Assembly: GCA_910578885.1 (NCBI GenBank)
Contig: CAJTSH010000052.1
Coordinates: 1 to 18,572, forward strand
Source of the DNA: an uncultured Lachnospiraceae bacterium
Lineage (GTDB): Bacteria > Bacillota > Clostridia > Lachnospirales > Lachnospiraceae
DNA: 18,572 bases
Reading direction: 5' to 3'
The position numbers and the translations under genes were made by a program. A model generated the notes under the pieces. It did no database searches. It was given only the letters and a program-made list of their open reading frames with translations, and had not been told where the DNA came from. Positions 1-7,330 of the stretch are shown piece after piece. Within the stretch, counting starts at the first letter, position 1; the number at the start of each line of letters is the position of its first letter.

Positions 1-37
1 TTGAGTCTGCCTCGTCTGCCAATTCCGACACTTCCGC
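1..37 (-). tRNA. tRNA-Leu (anticodon CAA), 5' part only
   Basis: Read on the minus strand from base 37, the sequence begins with acceptor strand GCGGAAG, then TG and a D-arm containing GGAATTGGCAGAC, the same D-arm core as the complete tRNA-Leu at 233-316. The anticodon stem GCAGA follows, then loop bases CT and the triplet CAA at bases 3-1, where the window ends. The rest of the tRNA lies outside. The isotype is inferred from the CAA triplet and the type II (leucine) D-arm. Confidence 0.85.
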
Positions 38-70
38 AAATCGCCAACACGTTATCGCGACGACTTAAAA

Positions 71-99
71 ATAATACCAAATCAAAGTTTGTTTGTCAA
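71..99 (-). promoter_or_regulatory. Promoter of the minus-strand tRNA-Leu(CAA)
   Basis: On the minus strand a perfect -35 TTGACA (bases 99-94) and a -10 TATTAT (76-71) are separated by exactly 17 bases. The predicted start near base 64 would give a precursor leader of roughly 27 nt before the tRNA 5' end at 37, to be removed by RNase P. Confidence 0.8.
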
Positions 100-191
100 T
101 GGTTTGAGTTAAATTTTTGTAAATATTTTTTTGCTTAAGAATAAAGATACATAATAATAAAAAAATGTATAAAAAACATGAAAAATAACAC

Positions 192-221
192 TTGACTTTA
201 CCATATGGGTTATAGTAAAAT
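192..221 (+). promoter_or_regulatory. Promoter of tRNA-Leu(CAG)
   Basis: TTGACT at 192-197 and TAAAAT at 216-221 are separated by 18 bases and lie 11 bases before the mature tRNA 5' end. The stretch between the two divergent tRNA promoters (about 100-191) is very A/T-rich, and I see no gene in it. Confidence 0.7.
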
Positions 222-232
222 ATCATTTGTTC

Positions 233-316
233 GCAGGAGTGGCGGAATTGGCAGACGCGCAGGCTTCAGGTGCCTGTGGTAGCAATATCGTGTGGGTTCA
301 AGTCCCATCTCCTGCA
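233..316 (+). tRNA. tRNA-Leu (anticodon CAG)
   Basis: The acceptor strand GCAGGAG at 233-239 pairs with CTCCTGC at 309-315, followed by discriminator A at 316. The D-arm contains GGAATTGGCAGAC. The anticodon stem CAGGC/GCCTG encloses the loop TTCAGGT, giving anticodon CAG. A long type II variable arm and the T-loop GTTCAAGTC follow, as expected for leucine tRNAs. No CCA is encoded after base 316, so it must be added after transcription. Confidence 0.95.
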
Positions 317-321
317 TCGTG

Positions 322-352
322 AATCGGGAATCGAAAGGTTCCCGATTTTTTG
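322..352 (+). terminator. Rho-independent terminator after tRNA-Leu(CAG)
   Basis: AATCGGGAA (322-330) pairs with TTCCCGATT (338-346) around an 8-base loop (331-337/338), and a T-run follows to 352. It begins 6 bases after the tRNA and ends about 8 bases before the ribosome site of the next gene. It therefore separates the tRNA from the reductase gene, unless there is read-through. Confidence 0.85.
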
Positions 353-375
353 TTTGTGTGAAAGGAGAACCGGCA

Positions 376-1554
376 ATGCAATACAGAATCAATCAGAAAG
401 ATGGAAAAAGCCTGTCCATTTTAGGGTACGGCTGCCTGCGCTATACCAAGAGGGGAACAGCGATTGACCAAGAGAAGGCGGAACGGGAAATGGCGTATGC
501 CATAGAGCATGGCGTGAATTATTTTGATACGGCGTATACCTACGGCGGGAGCGAGGTCTGCCTTGGGAAATTTCTTGCAAAGGGGTATCGTGAGAAAGTT
601 AATATTGCAACGAAGCTGCCGCATTATTACATCAATAAACTGGAGGATATGGAGAGGTATTTCAAGGAGCAGCTTGAACGGCTGCAGACGGATCGCATTG
701 AATATTATTTGATGCATATGTTAAATGATATTGCGGCATGGGAGCGTCTGGTGGGGCTTGGAATCAAAGAATGGATTGAGGAGAAGAAAGCCTCCGGCCA
801 GATTGAGAACATCGGATTTTCCTTTCATGGGGGAACGGTGCAGTTTAAGCGGATATTAGATGCTTATGACTGGGATTTTACACAGATACAGTTTAACTAT
901 TTGGATGAACATTCACAGGCGGGGCTGGAAGGATTGAACTATGCAGGGCAAAAGGGAATACCGGTCATTATCATGGAGCCGCTTCGGGGCGGCAGATTGG
1001 TACAGGCGCTGCCGGAAGGGGCAAAGAAAATATTCGATAAGGCACAGCCTAATCGCTCCTATGCGGAATGGGGACTGCGCTGGATCTGGAATCACCCGCA
1101 GGTGAATGTCATCCTTTCCGGGATGAATGATATTGCTCAGGTAGAGGAAAACGTGAGAATTGCAGAGGACGCCGGAGCGGAAGCATTTACCGAAAAGGAG
1201 CTTGCAGTAATCCAGAGTGTTAAGGAAGAGATAAACAAACATATGAAAGTGCCGTGTACCGGCTGCGGCTACTGTATGCCCTGTCCGAAGGGCGTGGATA
1301 TTCCGACCTGTTTTGCTGCATATAATACCAGATATACAGACAGCTGGTACAGCGGAATGAAGGCATACTTTATGTGTACTACCTTAAAGACGAATCCGAG
1401 TAACGCCTCCAACTGCATTGGCTGTGGAAAGTGTGAGAAGCATTGTCCGCAAGGAATTCACGTAAGGGAAGAACTGAAACAGGTGAGAAAGCATATGGAA
1501 AATCCGATTTATAAAATGGCGAGGTTTATTGCGGCAAGAATTGGTAAATACTAA
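376..1554 (+). CDS. Aldo/keto reductase with C-terminal 4Fe-4S ferredoxin-type motifs
   Basis: A 392-residue cytoplasmic oxidoreductase. The N-terminal TIM-barrel keeps the aldo/keto reductase tetrad: D51 and Y56 (in FDTAYTYGGSE), K80 (in ATKLP) and H114 (in YYLMHM). A C-terminal extension carries two cysteine clusters, C294/C297/C300/C303 followed by proline, and C347/C350/C353/C357 followed by proline, expected to bind two [4Fe-4S] clusters. This matches the iron-sulfur aldo/keto reductase group (COG1453 type), whose physiological substrate is generally unknown. The start is ATG 376, preceded by AAAGGAG at 361-367. The same frame stays open upstream through the tRNA, but that part is not coding. 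I see no separate promoter between the tRNA terminator and the gene, so expression may depend on read-through. No reaction is assigned beyond NAD(P)H-linked carbonyl chemistry. Confidence 0.92.
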   Translation: MQYRINQKDGKSLSILGYGCLRYTKRGTAIDQEKAEREMAYAIEHGVNYFDTAYTYGGSEVCLGKFLAKGYREKVNIATKLPHYYINKLEDMERYFKEQLERLQTDRIEYYLMHMLNDIAAWERLVGLGIKEWIEEKKASGQIENIGFSFHGGTVQFKRILDAYDWDFTQIQFNYLDEHSQAGLEGLNYAGQKGIPVIIMEPLRGGRLVQALPEGAKKIFDKAQPNRSYAEWGLRWIWNHPQVNVILSGMNDIAQVEENVRIAEDAGAEAFTEKELAVIQSVKEEINKHMKVPCTGCGYCMPCPKGVDIPTCFAAYNTRYTDSWYSGMKAYFMCTTLKTNPSNASNCIGCGKCEKHCPQGIHVREELKQVRKHMENPIYKMARFIAARIGKY

Positions 1555-1619
1555 AATTAAAAGAATAATAAAGGAAAAGTCTGTTGAACACAGAATATTT
1601 ATATTAGGGGAATATGTTG

Positions 1620-1690
1620 TATCATAGGAAAAACCTTGTTGCTGTGAAGTGCTAAAGTCTATGGCTTTCCTATGATATATAACAGGAAAG
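1620..1690 (+). promoter_or_regulatory. Candidate switching RNA leader upstream of dgt
   Basis: A 12-bp perfect inverted repeat, TATCATAGGAAA (1620-1631) and TTTCCTATGATA (1666-1677), closes a 34-base loop. A further TGTT/AACA pairing extends it across a 3-nt bulge. The bases CTTTCCT (1665-1671) are also exactly complementary to AGGAAAG (1684-1690), part of the ribosome site region before the dgt GTG start at 1703. The two pairings are mutually exclusive, which is the layout of a translational switch. No known riboswitch class is recognised, and the 1555-1702 gap shows no clear promoter. Confidence 0.45.
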
Positions 1691-1702
1691 GGGCGGTGAC
1701 AG

Positions 1703-2710
1703 GTGACGATTCGGGAAAGAATGGAGAGAATGGAGCATTCTACATTAAGTCCATATGCGACCTTCAGCGAGAATTCCATTGGCAGGGACAGACCCGAACC
1801 ACAGTGTGACATCCGGCCGGTCTTTCAGCGTGACAGGGATAGAATCCTGCACAGTAAGGCGTTCAGGCGTTTGAAGAATAAGACACAGGTATTTTTGACG
1901 CCGAAAGGAGATCACTATCGAACCAGACTGTCACATACTTTAGAAGTATCCCAGAATGCAAGAACGATAGCGAAAGCATTGAGACTGAATGAAGATTTGG
2001 TAGAAGCAATCGCACTTGGACACGATTTGGGGCACACGCCCTTTGGACATGCCGGAGAAGCCGTTTTGAACAAGCTCTGCGAAGGAGGATTTAAGCACAA
2101 TGAACAGAGTGTCCGCATTGTGGAAATTCTGGAAAAGAACGGCGAGGGCTTGAACCTTACATGGGAAGTGCGGGACGGTATTTTGAACCATCAGACCCGC
2201 ACGATGCCCAATACGCTGGAGGGGAGAATCGTCCGGTTTTCCGATAAGATCGCTTATATCAATCATGATATTGATGATGCCATTCGCGGCAGAATATTGA
2301 CAGAAGAAGATATCCCTTTTGAGCTGCGGGCGATTCTGGGGAATAGCACGACAGAACGGCTGGATACATTGATACATAATATTATTACCAACAGCATGGA
2401 TAAGAACGACATTATAATGTCCGCCGACGTGCTGGAGGCGATGCAGGACTTGCGAAAATTCATGTTTACCAATGTGTACAGGAATTCAAGCGCAAAAGGG
2501 GAGGAAGTAAAAGCAAAAGAATTACTGGAACGTTTATTTGAATACTACATGAAGCATCCGATGGAGCTGCCGGCGCAGTATACCAACATGATGGCAAACG
2601 GCGGCAAACAAGACAGAGTTGTCTGCGATTATATTGCAGGCATGACTGACCAGTATGCGACAGCAAAGTTTTCCGAATATTTTGTTCCAAAGGCTTGGCA
2701 GGTGAATTAA
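1703..2710 (+). CDS. dgt: Deoxyguanosinetriphosphate triphosphohydrolase-like HD protein
   Basis: A 335-residue HD-domain phosphohydrolase of the dGTPase family, which splits dNTPs into deoxynucleoside and triphosphate and so affects dNTP pools. The metal-binding HD pattern is visible: H78 (RTRLSHTLEVSQ), H107-D108 (ALGHDLGHTPFGHAGE) and D181 (RFSDKIAYINHDIDD). The start is GTG 1703, because the N-terminus MTIRERME followed by LSPYA and a QCDIRPVFQRDRDRIL segment matches the usual family start. In-frame ATGs at 1721 and 1730 are alternatives. An A/G-rich ribosome site (AGGAAAGGGG, 1684-1693) lies about 10 bases upstream. The gene heads a tight block: the dnaG start comes 3 bases after its stop. 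Linkage to primase and sigma factor genes is common in Clostridia. The actual nucleotide preference cannot be read from sequence. Confidence 0.95.
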   Translation: MTIRERMERMEHSTLSPYATFSENSIGRDRPEPQCDIRPVFQRDRDRILHSKAFRRLKNKTQVFLTPKGDHYRTRLSHTLEVSQNARTIAKALRLNEDLVEAIALGHDLGHTPFGHAGEAVLNKLCEGGFKHNEQSVRIVEILEKNGEGLNLTWEVRDGILNHQTRTMPNTLEGRIVRFSDKIAYINHDIDDAIRGRILTEEDIPFELRAILGNSTTERLDTLIHNIITNSMDKNDIIMSADVLEAMQDLRKFMFTNVYRNSSAKGEEVKAKELLERLFEYYMKHPMELPAQYTNMMANGGKQDRVVCDYIAGMTDQYATAKFSEYFVPKAWQVN

Positions 2711-2713
2711 TAG

Positions 2714-4489
2714 ATGGCATATTATTCAGATGAGCTGGTGGAGGAAGTTCGCTCCCGGAATGATATCGTAGATGTGATTTCCGGATATGTCAGGCTGCAG
2801 AAAAAGGGAAGCACCTATTTTGGGCTTTGTCCGTTTCATAACGAAAAGACAGGTTCCTTTTCCGTAACTCCGAACAAACAGATGTATTACTGTTTTGGCT
2901 GCGGAGCCGGCGGGAATGTATTTACCTTTTTGATGCAGTATGAGAATTTTACGTTTCCGGAGGCATTGGGAGCATTGGCGGAGCGTGTAGGAATAGAGCT
3001 TCCGAAGGAAGAAGCGACGCCGCAGGCGAAACGGGAAGCGGACAAACGCCAGCGTTTATTAGAGATTAACAAAGCGGCTGCAAAATATTACTATGTCATG
3101 CTGCGGAGTGACAGAGGAAAACGGGCGTATGAATATTTTCATGGACGCAGTTTGAGCGACGCCACGATGCAGAAATTTGGACTAGGGGCGACAGATCAGT
3201 ACAGCAATGGTCTGTATCAGTATTTAAGGCAGCAGGGATATGAGGATTCCATCCTAAAAGAAACCGGATTAGTGACGATTGATGAGCGGGGCGGAAGAGA
3301 TAAGTTCTGGAACCGCGCCATGTTTCCGATTATGGATGTAAGGGGGAAGGTCATTGGATTTGGCGGACGCGTCATGGGAGACGGGGAGCCGAAGTATCTG
3401 AATTCGCCCGAGACGAAGATATTTGATAAGAGCCGGAATCTGTATGGACTGAATTTGGCAAGGGTAAGCAAACGTCCGCAGATACTATTGTGCGAAGGAT
3501 ATATGGATGTGATCGCACTGCATCAGGCAGGCTTTGATAATGCAGTGGCGTCTTTGGGAACCGCATTTACGATTGGACATGCCAATCTGCTCAAGCGTTA
3601 TACAAGCGAGGTGTATCTGACCTTTGACAGTGACGGCGCCGGTATCAAGGCGGCGCTTCGGGCAATTCCTATATTAAAAGAAGCTGGACTTACGGCAAGA
3701 GTCATCAATATGAAGCCGCACAAAGATCCGGATGAATTCATCAAAGCGCTCGGCGCCGAGGCTTACCAGAAGCGGATCGACGAGGCGGAAAATAGTTTTC
3801 TGTTTGAAATTCGGATTTTAGAGCAGAATTATGATATGAAGGATCCCGAGGGAAAGACGGCATTTTATAATGAGACCGCAAAAAAATTACTGGGATTTAC
3901 CGAGGAGATGGAGCGCAATAACTATATTGAAGCAGTTGCGGAAAAATACCAGATAGGTTTTGAGAACCTTCGGAGGCTGGTCAATCACTTCGGGGCAATG
4001 GGCGGCATTGTAAAAGGAAGAGAGCCGCTAAAGGGAAGCTTCAAAGAGAAAAAGAAAAAAGAAGACGGAATGAGGCAGTCGCAGAAATTACTGCTTACCT
4101 GGATGATTGAGAACGAGAAAGCGTTTGAAATTATCCGGCAATATATTTCTCCGGAAGATTTTACAGAGGAGCTTTTCAGAAGAACCGCACGGATTCTGTA
4201 TCAGCAGAAGAAACATGGAGAAATCAAGGCGGCGGACATCATTAGCACGTCTGAAGATGAGGAAGAAGCAAGAGAAATTGCGGAGCTGTTTCATGCAAAA
4301 CTTAACGAGATAGAGACAAATGCAGAGAAAGAAAAAGCATTGAAAGAAACCATTGTGAGGGTGAAGCAGAACAGCCTTGATTATCGTTTTAAACATCTTT
4401 CACCGGATGATTCAGAGAAGGGAAATCAACTGTTAGCGGAAAAGCTTGAGAATGAGAAGCTTAAGAATTTGCATATTTCTATTGATTAA
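2714..4489 (+). CDS. dnaG: DNA primase
   Basis: A 591-residue primase that makes RNA primers at the replication fork. The N-terminal CHC2 zinc site is C39, H42, C60 and C63 (LCPFHNEKT, YYCFGCGAGG). The RNA polymerase core contains WNRAMFPIMD and KYLNSPETKIF. The TOPRIM metal site is E261 (LLCEGYMDVIAL) and D305/D307 (LTFDSDGAG), with DPDEFI further on. A charged linker at about residues 436-460 leads to the C-terminal DnaB-interacting helical domain (about 460-591). The ATG at 2714 follows the dgt stop by 3 bases, with AGGTG near 2700 as a modest ribosome site inside dgt, so translational coupling is likely. The length is normal for a Gram-positive primase, and all key residues are present. 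Confidence 0.98.
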   Translation: MAYYSDELVEEVRSRNDIVDVISGYVRLQKKGSTYFGLCPFHNEKTGSFSVTPNKQMYYCFGCGAGGNVFTFLMQYENFTFPEALGALAERVGIELPKEEATPQAKREADKRQRLLEINKAAAKYYYVMLRSDRGKRAYEYFHGRSLSDATMQKFGLGATDQYSNGLYQYLRQQGYEDSILKETGLVTIDERGGRDKFWNRAMFPIMDVRGKVIGFGGRVMGDGEPKYLNSPETKIFDKSRNLYGLNLARVSKRPQILLCEGYMDVIALHQAGFDNAVASLGTAFTIGHANLLKRYTSEVYLTFDSDGAGIKAALRAIPILKEAGLTARVINMKPHKDPDEFIKALGAEAYQKRIDEAENSFLFEIRILEQNYDMKDPEGKTAFYNETAKKLLGFTEEMERNNYIEAVAEKYQIGFENLRRLVNHFGAMGGIVKGREPLKGSFKEKKKKEDGMRQSQKLLLTWMIENEKAFEIIRQYISPEDFTEELFRRTARILYQQKKHGEIKAADIISTSEDEEEAREIAELFHAKLNEIETNAEKEKALKETIVRVKQNSLDYRFKHLSPDDSEKGNQLLAEKLENEKLKNLHISID

Positions 4490-4537
4490 GGACAAAATAG
4501 TAACTAGCTTTGGTGAAAAACCTGAGAGGAAGAAAGT

Positions 4538-5710
4538 ATGGAAGAGAAAAAGACAAACAAAAGTACCAGAAATGAAAAAGGAGCAAGGGCAGACAAGAGC
4601 CAGGAAGAGAGAATTGCAAAATTCAATGAGAAGCTCCAAGAGCTTTTGAGCCTTGCGAAGAAGAAGAGAAACATTTTAGAGTATCAGGAAATCAGTGATT
4701 TTTTCAAAGAACTGGAGCTGGATGCAGAGCAGTTCGAGAAGATTTTAGATTTTCTGGAAACCCACAATATTGATGTGCTTCGTATCACGGATGACGATGA
4801 TGATGTGGATGACGACATCATTCTGGATGAAGAGGACGAGGTAGAGGTAGAAAAAATCGATTTGTCCGTTCCGGACGGCGTATCCATTGAGGATCCGGTG
4901 AGGATGTATTTAAAGGAAATCGGTAAGGTTCCGCTTTTGAGCGCAGAGGAAGAGATTGACCTTGCCAAGCGCATGGAGCTTGGAGATCAGGAGGCGAAGA
5001 AGCGTCTTGCGGAAGCCAACCTGCGTCTTGTGGTCAGCATTGCCAAGCGGTATGTAGGACGTGGAATGCTGTTTCTTGATTTGATTCAGGAAGGAAACCT
5101 GGGTCTTATTAAGGCTGTGGAGAAATTTGACTACCGGAAGGGATATAAATTTTCCACTTATGCAACTTGGTGGATTCGTCAGGCGATTACCAGAGCAATC
5201 GCAGATCAGGCGAGAACCATCCGTATTCCGGTTCATATGGTAGAGACTATCAACAAGCTGATCCGCGTTTCCAGACAGTTGCTGCAGGAATTAGGGCGTG
5301 AACCGACCCCGGAAGAGATTGCGGAAGAGATGAATATGCCGGTAGACCGTGTGCGTGAAATCTTAAAGATTTCTCAGGAGCCGGTTTCTTTAGAGACCCC
5401 GATTGGCGAGGAGGAGGATTCCCATCTTGGAGATTTTATCCAGGACGACAATGTTCCGGTTCCGGCAGATGCGGCGGCGTTTACCTTATTGAAGGAACAG
5501 TTAGAGGAAGTGCTTGGAACCTTGACCGAGAGGGAGCAGAAGGTGCTCACCCTGCGATTTGGTCTTGAGGACGGACGTGCAAGGACGCTGGAAGAAGTTG
5601 GAAAGGAGTTCAATGTAACGCGTGAACGTATCCGGCAGATTGAGGCGAAAGCGCTGCGTAAGCTGCGTCATCCAAGCAGAAGCCGTAAATTAAAGGATTA
5701 TCTGGAGTAG
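4538..5710 (+). CDS. rpoD: RNA polymerase primary sigma factor (RpoD/SigA)
   Basis: A 390-residue housekeeping sigma factor. Region 1.1 (about 20-80) ends in a very acidic stretch (residues 85-106, almost all D or E). Region 1.2 begins at DPVRMYLKEIG (119-129). Region 2 includes RLVVSIAKRYVGRG, DLIQEGNLGLIKAVEKFD, YKFSTYATWWIRQAI and TRAIADQARTIRIPVH, the -10 recognition and melting surface. Region 3 follows, and region 4 ends with TLEEVGKEFNVTRERIRQIE for -35 recognition. The ATG at 4538 has AGAGGA at 4525-4530. The gene lies 48 bases after dnaG, completing the dgt-dnaG-rpoD arrangement. The consensus-like promoters elsewhere in the window fit such a factor. No missing residues are seen. Confidence 0.98.
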   Translation: MEEKKTNKSTRNEKGARADKSQEERIAKFNEKLQELLSLAKKKRNILEYQEISDFFKELELDAEQFEKILDFLETHNIDVLRITDDDDDVDDDIILDEEDEVEVEKIDLSVPDGVSIEDPVRMYLKEIGKVPLLSAEEEIDLAKRMELGDQEAKKRLAEANLRLVVSIAKRYVGRGMLFLDLIQEGNLGLIKAVEKFDYRKGYKFSTYATWWIRQAITRAIADQARTIRIPVHMVETINKLIRVSRQLLQELGREPTPEEIAEEMNMPVDRVREILKISQEPVSLETPIGEEEDSHLGDFIQDDNVPVPADAAAFTLLKEQLEEVLGTLTEREQKVLTLRFGLEDGRARTLEEVGKEFNVTRERIRQIEAKALRKLRHPSRSRKLKDYLE

Positions 5711-5713
5711 AAA

Positions 5714-6502
5714 ATGATAAAGCTATCAAGAAGATTAGAGGCGGTAGCGCGTCTTGTGACGCCGGGGAACAGGGTCTGTGATGTGGGAACAGACCACGGA
5801 TACATCCCGATTTATCTCTTGCAGGCAAAAGTCAGTGAATCGGCTTTGGCGATGGATGTAAATGAAGGTCCTTTGACGCGTGCAAGGGAACATATTGAGG
5901 AGAATGGGCTTTGTGATTACATAGCGGCAAGACGTTCGGACGGGCTTCGGGCAATGGAAACGGGGGAGTGTGACTCCATTGTGATTGCAGGAATGGGCGG
6001 CGGACTGGTGATAAGGATTTTGGAAGATAGTTTTACGAAATTAGGGGCTGTAAAAGAACTTATTTTGCAGCCTCAGTCTGATATAGAGCAGGTACGCCGC
6101 TTTGTGGGCTTGCATGGATTTATCATAGACAGGCAGGATATGGTGGAGGAAGACGGAAAGTATTACATGATGTTCCGGTGTGTTCACAGAGATAAATCTG
6201 CCGCTTGTGGAATGGAGAAAAAAGAAGCGGCAGATTTTGAATACATGCAGCGGGAGTTTTTGCAGACTGCATATGACCGGTATGGAGAACAGCTTTTAAA
6301 AGAGAATCATCCTGTATTGCGGGAATATCTGGAAAGAGAGGAACATTTGATTCGTCAGATACGGGAATCTCTGGGCAATCAAAAGGACAGCGCTGCAGCG
6401 GAGAGAAGGCGCCGTGAGTTAGAGGAAAGGCGGCTGGTGTTAGAAGCGGCGAGAGCCGTGATGGACAAGACAGAAAAGCAGGCGGTCGGAAGCAGAGAAT
6501 AG
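5714..6502 (+). CDS. trmK: tRNA (adenine(22)-N1)-methyltransferase, TrmK family
   Basis: A 262-residue Rossmann-fold methyltransferase of the TrmK/YqfN (COG2384) family, which uses SAM to make m1A22 in the D-arm of some tRNAs. SAM motif I is CDVGTDHGYIPIYLL (residues 22-36), the acidic ribose-binding position is in ALAMDVNEG (45-52), and the characteristic IVIAGMGGGLV lies at 89-99. The N-terminal LSRRLEAVARLV is typical of the family. Residues 180-262 are highly charged and predicted to be helical or coiled-coil. It starts 3 bases after the rpoD stop, with GGAG inside the rpoD end, so it is co-transcribed. Linkage of rpoD, trmK and nif3 is a known Firmicute arrangement, which supports the call. 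Confidence 0.93.
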   Translation: MIKLSRRLEAVARLVTPGNRVCDVGTDHGYIPIYLLQAKVSESALAMDVNEGPLTRAREHIEENGLCDYIAARRSDGLRAMETGECDSIVIAGMGGGLVIRILEDSFTKLGAVKELILQPQSDIEQVRRFVGLHGFIIDRQDMVEEDGKYYMMFRCVHRDKSAACGMEKKEAADFEYMQREFLQTAYDRYGEQLLKENHPVLREYLEREEHLIRQIRESLGNQKDSAAAERRRRELEERRLVLEAARAVMDKTEKQAVGSRE

Positions 6503-6533
6503 GAAGAGAATCAGGCGAAGGCGGGTGGCATGG

Positions 6534-7319
6534 ATGAAGTGTAAGGAGATAATAGAGAGTATAGAAACGGTTTATCAGCCAGGAAATGCAATGGATTGGG
6601 ACAATGTAGGGCTTTTGGTCGGCGATAGGGAAGCAGAGGTACAGACGATACTGCTTGCAGTGGATGCTGCAGATGCAGTGATAGAGCAGGCGGTTTCACT
6701 TGGAGCAGATATGATTATCACACATCATCCCATGATTTTTCGGGGGATGAAGCGTATTACGGCGGAGGATTTTATCGGAAGACGTGTTTTGAAGCTGGCG
6801 CAGAACGGGATTGCCTGTTATGCCATGCACACGAATTTTGATGTGGGCGATATGGGATTTGCAGCAGCAGAGAAAATCCGAATGCAAAAGCAGGAAATTT
6901 TAGAGATTACTGGAGAAGCAGACGGGAAGACACTCGGAATTGGAGTAAAGGGAGAATTGCCGGAAGCTATGACGGTTCTGCGTGCGGCTGAATTCGTTAA
7001 GCAGGTCTTTGCAATCGAAAATGTCCGTATATTTGGAGAGCCGGAGCATATGGTAAAAAGAGCGGCGATTGTGCCGGGGTCCGGCGGTACAGAAATTCAG
7101 TACGCGCTTGAAGCGGGAGCAGAAGTGATGATTACCGGAGATATTGATCATCACGAGGGTTTGGATGCGGTGGCGCAGGGGCTGCATATTATAGATGCGG
7201 GTCACTTTGGGCTGGAGCATATTTTTACGGATTTTATGGAAGCGTTTTTAGAGGAAAGACTTGATGGTAAAGTAGGAATAAAAAAGGCGCGGGAAGCGGC
7301 GCCTTATGTAGTCGTATAG
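6534..7319 (+). CDS. Nif3-like dinuclear metal-centre protein (DUF34/YqfO family)
   Basis: A 261-residue member of the Nif3/DUF34 family, a conserved toroid-forming protein with a two-metal centre. It is often annotated as a GTP cyclohydrolase I type 2 homologue, but its function is unsettled. Metal ligands are visible: HH at residues 64-65 (ITHHPMIF), the HTNFD segment (99-103), and C-terminal GDIDHHEGLDA and DAGHFGLEH. The N-terminal half contains DWDNVGLLVG. I chose ATG 6534 (MKCKEII) because homologues begin MKC and GGGTGG lies 5 bases upstream. GTG 6525, three codons earlier, is an alternative. It follows trmK closely in the same operon. At about 260 residues it is the short form, without the inserted PII-like domain seen in the longer B. 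subtilis type. Confidence 0.92.
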   Translation: MKCKEIIESIETVYQPGNAMDWDNVGLLVGDREAEVQTILLAVDAADAVIEQAVSLGADMIITHHPMIFRGMKRITAEDFIGRRVLKLAQNGIACYAMHTNFDVGDMGFAAAEKIRMQKQEILEITGEADGKTLGIGVKGELPEAMTVLRAAEFVKQVFAIENVRIFGEPEHMVKRAAIVPGSGGTEIQYALEAGAEVMITGDIDHHEGLDAVAQGLHIIDAGHFGLEHIFTDFMEAFLEERLDGKVGIKKAREAAPYVVV

Positions 7320-7330
7320 GGGGTGAACAG

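Noticed and set aside
292..375. Upstream extension of the reductase frame to base 292
   Set aside because: It would run through the 3' half of tRNA-Leu(CAG) and its terminator. A good ribosome site precedes ATG 376, and the family start fits there.
1384..2377. Minus-strand open frames of 142 and 145 codons opposite the reductase end and dgt
   Set aside because: They lie antisense to clear genes, have no ribosome sites and no recognisable domains.
4785..4860. GAT/GAC/GAG-rich repeat-like tract in rpoD
   Set aside because: It encodes the acidic segment at the end of sigma region 1.1, common in primary sigma factors, and is not a separate repeat element.
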